IMG/VR virus record: IMGVR_UViG_3300021437_000051 | Span: 1-38,729 of that record | Source of the DNA: a virus | Direction: 5' to 3' (one strand) | DNA: 38,729 bases | Shown: one piece after another, positions 37,195-38,729 of the stretch | How positions within the stretch are numbered: the stretch's first letter is position 1 | Layout: the number at the start of each line of letters is the position of its first letter | Notes under the pieces: generated by a model | Database searches by the model: none | What the model saw: only the letters and a program-made list of their open reading frames with translations | What the model was told of the DNA's origin: nothing | Translations under genes and position numbers: made by a program

Positions 37195-38348
37195 TTCTGC
37201 ACCTCTCTCGCGGCGGTGATCACGGCTCGGGCGAAGTCAAGATATCCATCTGAATCCCGCCACAATCGCGCAATGTCGTGAACAGATAACTCCCGCAGGG
37301 CAGGCGATTTGTAAAGCGGCGTCACAATTTCAAGCCGTGGATTTAGCTCACTCCATCCATTATCGATTTGCCATTGATCGACAAATTCAATTCGCCCAGT
37401 TTCGTTGTGTTGATACATCCAAGCCACAGGCTTGTGAAAGGCGATTGGAAATTTTATTTGCATAGCCTTCCAAACTTCCCGATAAATTGATTCCTCAATC
37501 ATGAGTGCTTCTATCGGCACTTTTGAGTACACGTCATGGCCGTTTACATACTCAACAGCCGCACGGCACATTGCATTCGTCGGCATGCAATCACAATCAC
37601 CTGCCGGATACGCTGGAGCATTATTCGTTGCGCAATCACTCCAATGCTCAGCAGCAGGCGCGGCGGGTTGCTCATGCTGATCCGCCTCGCCCCATGCTTT
37701 CACCGGGTCTTTGTCCGTTGAATTGACCGACAAATATTTGAATGCACCAGAGCAAAGTGGGCACTTAACTTTTACGCGATGCGCACCTGCGCTTGTGTAT
37801 TGCTCGACACATCCTGTTCCACCACACACGCTGCACTTTTTCGGCTCAGCAGGCGCGGCCAGATAGTCCGGGCGCACTACCCACTTTGCCGCCTCATCAT
37901 ATTCAGCTTCATTGATCGCGTTATTGATGTACCTATGTGCCGTTTCTTTTGAGTGCGCCGCGTGACACGGCCACCCACACTCATCAAACACAACCCATGC
38001 GGCAGGCTCACCAGAAGCAGCAGGCGCAGCGGGTTGCTCCATGTCGTTGGAATCACCAATATGGTCTGCGATGCCTTTGCCATCGTCGGCAACCCGATCC
38101 GCAAGCTTGTCCTCGCAATGGTCTTGTTCAAGGTTCGATCCCGTTTCTTTAATAGGCGAAGCCGCTATTAAAGGTTTAGGTGTCAAGGAATCCTTGACTA
38201 CTGATTCCTGCGCCATGTCTGACAACGCCTGCTGCGCGTTCTCCTGGATAGACGATTGCCATGCAAACCTAGCAGCATCATACGAACACGCAAACGGTGG
38301 CGTCCCATGTTTTTCTTCCTGCAATGTGTACCATTGATCGAATGTCAT
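37191..38348 (-). CDS. Modular protein with C4 zinc-ribbon and repeated linkers
   Basis: A 385-aa mosaic protein starting MTFDQWYTLQEEKHGTPPFA. Modules are joined by Ala/Pro linkers (MEQPAAPAASGEPAAWV, LAAPAEPKK, EQPAAPAAEH). A C4 zinc motif of DnaJ style is CSVCGGTGC followed later by CPLCSG. A PVAWMYQHNETGRIEFVD module lies near the C terminus, which ends with RDSDGYLDFARAVITAAREV. Such proteins are assembled by module exchange in phage early regions; the function is unknown. The start overlaps the upstream stop (TGATG). Confidence 0.65.
   Translation of the reverse strand: MTFDQWYTLQEEKHGTPPFACSYDAARFAWQSSIQENAQQALSDMAQESVVKDSLTPKPLIAASPIKETGSNLEQDHCEDKLADRVADDGKGIADHIGDSNDMEQPAAPAASGEPAAWVVFDECGWPCHAAHSKETAHRYINNAINEAEYDEAAKWVVRPDYLAAPAEPKKCSVCGGTGCVEQYTSAGAHRVKVKCPLCSGAFKYLSVNSTDKDPVKAWGEADQHEQPAAPAAEHWSDCATNNAPAYPAGDCDCMPTNAMCRAAVEYVNGHDVYSKVPIEALMIEESIYREVWKAMQIKFPIAFHKPVAWMYQHNETGRIEFVDQWQIDNGWSELNPRLEIVTPLYKSPALRELSVHDIARLWRDSDGYLDFARAVITAAREVQK
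38147..38198. repeat. Two adjacent hairpins inside a coding linker
   Basis: CTTTAATAG (38147-38155) pairs with CTATTAAAG (38165-38173), with extra internal GC/GC pairing. GTCAAGGA-A-TCCTTGAC (38182-38198) is a second near-perfect palindrome. They lie in the low-constraint linker of the modular gene, so they may be insertions or protein-binding sites. Confidence 0.55.
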
Positions 38349-38518
38349 CACCACACCCCCAGCCAAACGCCCGTACCGTGGATATTCGCAATCGGAAAAA
38401 TGAGCGCACCGGCAATCAGAAATCCCCACTTACCCGCAGACAGACACACAAATACGTGTGTAATCCACGATGCAATCAACCATCCAACAAGACACAAGCT
38501 AAAGAAATCGTCTTTCAT
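38348..38518 (-). CDS. Two-helix small membrane protein
   Basis: A 56-aa protein starting MKDDFFSLCLVGWLIASWIT with two hydrophobic segments (FSLCLVGWLIASWITHVFVC and GKWGFLIAGALIFPIANIHG). GGAGAAAGT precedes ATG 38518, the preferred start. It overlaps the YqaJ 3' end by 20 bp and is TGATG-coupled to the modular gene. An early envelope protein, possibly for superinfection immunity; the function is not proven. Confidence 0.6.
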   Translation of the reverse strand: MKDDFFSLCLVGWLIASWITHVFVCLSAGKWGFLIAGALIFPIANIHGTGVWLGVW

Positions 38519-38729
38519 ACTTTCTCCAGAAATTAAAGAATTCGTCCTCGACTTCTGACAGGAATTGCTCTGCAATTTTTTCGATTCCGGCAATCTCATC
38601 AGGACTCGGCTCGAAACGAATCAGGAAGTGTTTCGGGCCTTTCAGAATGCGAGGGTCATAGCTGAAGAAGTCGCACCACTGGCGACGTGTGCAGGCCAAC
38701 TGAAGCAGCATCTGCGGCTTGTACTGGTC
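38499..38729 (-). CDS. YqaJ-family exonuclease, C-terminal part (cut by contig end)
   Basis: This is the remainder of the protein that starts at 564. It contains the last family block, DQYKPQMLLQLACTRRQWCD, in which the Q and the WCDF segment complete the nuclease core. A helical end follows (AGIEKIAEQFLSEVEDEFFN) and a stop at 38499. Joined across the redundancy it gives a protein of about 220 aa, normal for the family. Confidence 0.9.
   Translation of the reverse strand, partial: DQYKPQMLLQLACTRRQWCDFFSYDPRILKGPKHFLIRFEPSPDEIAGIEKIAEQFLSEVEDEFFNFWRKYERRFL
38604..38729. repeat. Terminal redundancy, right copy
   Basis: Identical to bases 10-135. It marks the contig as circular, with about 38,603 unique bases. 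Confidence 0.95.

Noticed and set aside
1-38729. CRISPR array, retron or transposon.
   Set aside because: No regularly spaced repeat with unique spacers, no reverse transcriptase and no transposase were seen; the tandem arrays found are coding or iteron-like.

Overview
The window is an essentially complete genome of a temperate, podovirus-like phage of about 38.6 kb. Bases 10-135 and 38604-38729 are identical, so the contig is a circular assembly with a duplicated end. A YqaJ-type exonuclease gene runs across the join. Coding is very dense, mostly with ATGA or TGATG stop/start overlaps. The host is probably a betaproteobacterium: this is inferred from gene style, intermediate GC and the integrase type, and is not proven.

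A leftward (minus-strand) early operon starts at a promoter near 2045-2072. It runs through an unknown 65-aa gene, small genes, an SSB-like protein and the YqaJ exonuclease, crosses the contig join, and continues from 38.6 kb down to 35.5 kb. That second part carries a membrane protein, a modular zinc-ribbon protein, many small accessory genes and an AlpA/excisionase-like gene that meets the integrase tail to tail. The immunity region (2.0-2.9 kb) has a non-cleavable-type repressor and a divergent Cro-like gene. Their promoters carry copies of the direct repeat GGCGCTAGT, and both transcripts look leaderless.

The rightward early genes (2.9-9.5 kb) encode a SNF2-like helicase, an N4/N6-type DNA methyltransferase, a YdaU/DUF1376 replication protein whose gene contains iteron-like repeats (probable origin), a possible helicase loader, an exported small protein, a C5-type methyltransferase-like protein, a Ref/HNH-like nuclease, a VRR-NUC-like nuclease and two related winged-helix-like proteins with the same C-terminal motif.

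The late genes (9.6-34.2 kb) run in order: small and large terminase, a structured RNA element with terminator, an HNH endonuclease, portal, a cassette of adhesin-like structural proteins, scaffold, SU10-type major capsid protein, head-to-tail connectors, a P22 gp10-like stabilisation protein, four ejection-type proteins, two tail fibre/tailspike proteins sharing an N-terminal anchor, lysis genes (M15 endolysin, holin) and a metallophosphoesterase. A tRNA-like sequence lies just upstream of the tyrosine integrase and is the likely attachment site.

The signals I find most worth checking are: four copies of AAACGGGCACACG near gene-module boundaries; a possible pseudoknotted or switching RNA after the large terminase gene; 11-bp iterons in the replication gene; and a 46-aa membrane protein encoded antisense between the ejection and tail-fibre genes.
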